Shown here: positions 63,401 to 64,000 of the stretch, in pieces
How the letters are laid out: every line of letters starts with the position of its first letter
Position numbering within the stretch: position 1 is the stretch's first letter
From: JAGOMX01 sp041738135
GTDB lineage: Bacteria; Pseudomonadota; Alphaproteobacteria; JAGOMX01
Length of the DNA stretch: 64,000 bases
Assembly: GCA_041738135.1 (NCBI GenBank)
Contig: JBGSQK010000018.1
Coordinates: 62,001 to 126,000, forward strand
Direction: 5' to 3'
The notes under the pieces: generated by a model
What the model was told of the DNA's origin: nothing
What the model saw: the letters and a program-made list of their open reading frames with translations, nothing else
Databases searched by the model: none
Program-made: the position numbers and the translations under genes

Positions 63401-64000
63401 TCATGCCACCAGTGTCCGATCGCGCATTTGATATATGCCTAATGCGAGCACACAGCAGATTAAAACACATGCAGCCAATCCTGTTAATCTTGATTCATCT
63501 GCCCACTCCGCGCTGAAGCTGCCCATAAAGGAAAAACTGGTGGTAAAGAGTCCACGTATGGAAGATGCACGAGTTCGAGCTTCCTTAAATATATTGAGGG
63601 ACGAGCTTACCAAACTGGGAAACAAAAACCCGAAACCCAATAGGAATATGGATAGGGATAGACAGATAGCTAATAGTGACTTGGGAAAAATGAAGACGGT
63701 AATCCATAACATAATCCCTGAAAGAATACCTAAGTACAAGCCCGTAAGTATGGTTTTATGAACGCCTACGGATGCAATGAGCTTACTGGCAATATAACTG
63801 CCAGCCGCAAACCAGGCGATCAATATACCGATTGCAAGGCCGTAAAACTCGGCTGAAAAGTTAAGCTGGTCTTGCACGTAAAAGGGCAGAAAGGTTAGAT
63901 AAAACATCTCCGCTAAGCAATATAGAGGAAAAGGTAAAATCAGGACCAGAAACGTCCGGTTCGATAAAATATCTTTGTAGGAGCTGAGAATTTGAAGACT
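63401..64000 (-). CDS. MFS transporter (5' end beyond the window)
   Basis: The frame is open to the right edge and reads RTFLVLILPFPLYCLAEMFY before the internal Met at 63907. About 200 residues are visible, holding the C-terminal six-helix half: FYGLAIGILIAWFAAGSYIA, LSIFLLGFGFLFPSLVS and GSFSAEWADESRLTG. It resembles drug or metabolite exporters of the Bcr/CflA kind, but the deciding N-terminal motifs are missing. It converges with the GNAT gene, 6 bases apart. Confidence 0.85.
   Translation of the reverse strand, partial: SLQILSSYKDILSNRTFLVLILPFPLYCLAEMFYLTFLPFYVQDQLNFSAEFYGLAIGILIAWFAAGSYIASKLIASVGVHKTILTGLYLGILSGIMLWITVFIFPKSLLAICLSLSIFLLGFGFLFPSLVSSSLNIFKEARTRASSIRGLFTTSFSFMGSFSAEWADESRLTGLAACVLICCVLALGIYQMRDRTLVA

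Noticed and set aside
1..64000. tRNA, rRNA, tmRNA genes, CRISPR arrays or transposase genes
   Set aside because: I looked in the intergenic gaps for T-loop sequences, regularly spaced repeats and transposase motifs and found none convincing.

Overview
The window looks like a chromosome segment of a host-associated alphaproteobacterium, most likely in or near Holosporales (Paracaedibacter/Odyssella-like). The order is inferred from gene content, not proven. Supporting signs are moderate-to-low GC, a PopZ (DUF2497) gene, an NDUFS4-type complex I subunit gene, a DciA/DUF721 gene, single-copy housekeeping genes in typical alphaproteobacterial neighbourhoods, flagellar genes, and an unusual number of enzymes that carry N-terminal secretion signals. 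No rRNA, tRNA, CRISPR array or complete insertion sequence was seen.

Layout. 1-9.6 kb: a DnaQ-like exonuclease with a large internal insert (cut by the left edge), a Lon-type protease with a signal peptide and basic NLS-like clusters, exported oligopeptidase B, about 0.8 kb of non-coding or decayed DNA, a THEM6-like thioesterase, an exported HAD-like protein and an unknown exported protein. 9.6-13.4 kb: ftsK-lolA, then (minus) a 26-aa peptide gene directly upstream of a 2OG-Fe(II) oxygenase. 13.8-16.2 kb: a large unknown exported protein behind a near-consensus promoter. 16.2-19.1 kb: flagellar genes flgB-flgC-fliE (minus) and csrA-orf-fliO-fliP (plus). 19.1-20.4 kb: a LOG-family enzyme and a DHFR-like reductase.

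20.5-29.2 kb: a contact-dependent-inhibition type locus (minus). A 2.1-kaa CdiA-like protein ends in a predicted PD-(D/E)xK nuclease toxin. Three paralogous immunity genes follow, separated by 39-codon leftovers of the toxin C-terminus. The immunity proteins have diverged N-terminal two-thirds and almost identical C-terminal thirds. No CdiB transporter gene is present. 29.5-31 kb: brnQ, preceded by a valine-rich leader peptide that looks like an attenuation control.

31-43 kb: yajC-secD-secF, an Lrp regulator, a GrpB-GNAT fusion, an ABC exporter, thrS-infC, a lipoprotein glutamine amidotransferase, a catalytically dead UmuD-like protein and sodB. Two copies of a 121-122 bp palindromic element lie near 34 and 41.9 kb. 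42.7-54.5 kb is mostly core genome: Pcm-like methyltransferase, rhodanese, tolC, popZ, miaA, dciA, NDUFS4-like, a degenerate receiver protein, CDGSH protein, rnhA, rbfA-truB-rpsO-pnp and a nitronate monooxygenase-like enzyme. 54.5-64 kb: AhpC, a second exported HAD-like protein, an exported membrane protein, an APH(9)-like kinase, a LysE exporter, a small ATPase, an exported Lon-like AAA protein without protease domain, a DUF6314 protein, a GATase, an exported GNAT and a partial MFS transporter.

The common theme is export of enzyme types that normally need cytosolic cofactors (ATP, acetyl-CoA). With the CDI locus this suggests effectors aimed at a eukaryotic host and toxins aimed at competitors. 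The most novel items are the mosaic toxin-tail/immunity array, the micro-peptide plus oxygenase pair, the BrnQ valine leader, and the exported Lon with NLS-like clusters.
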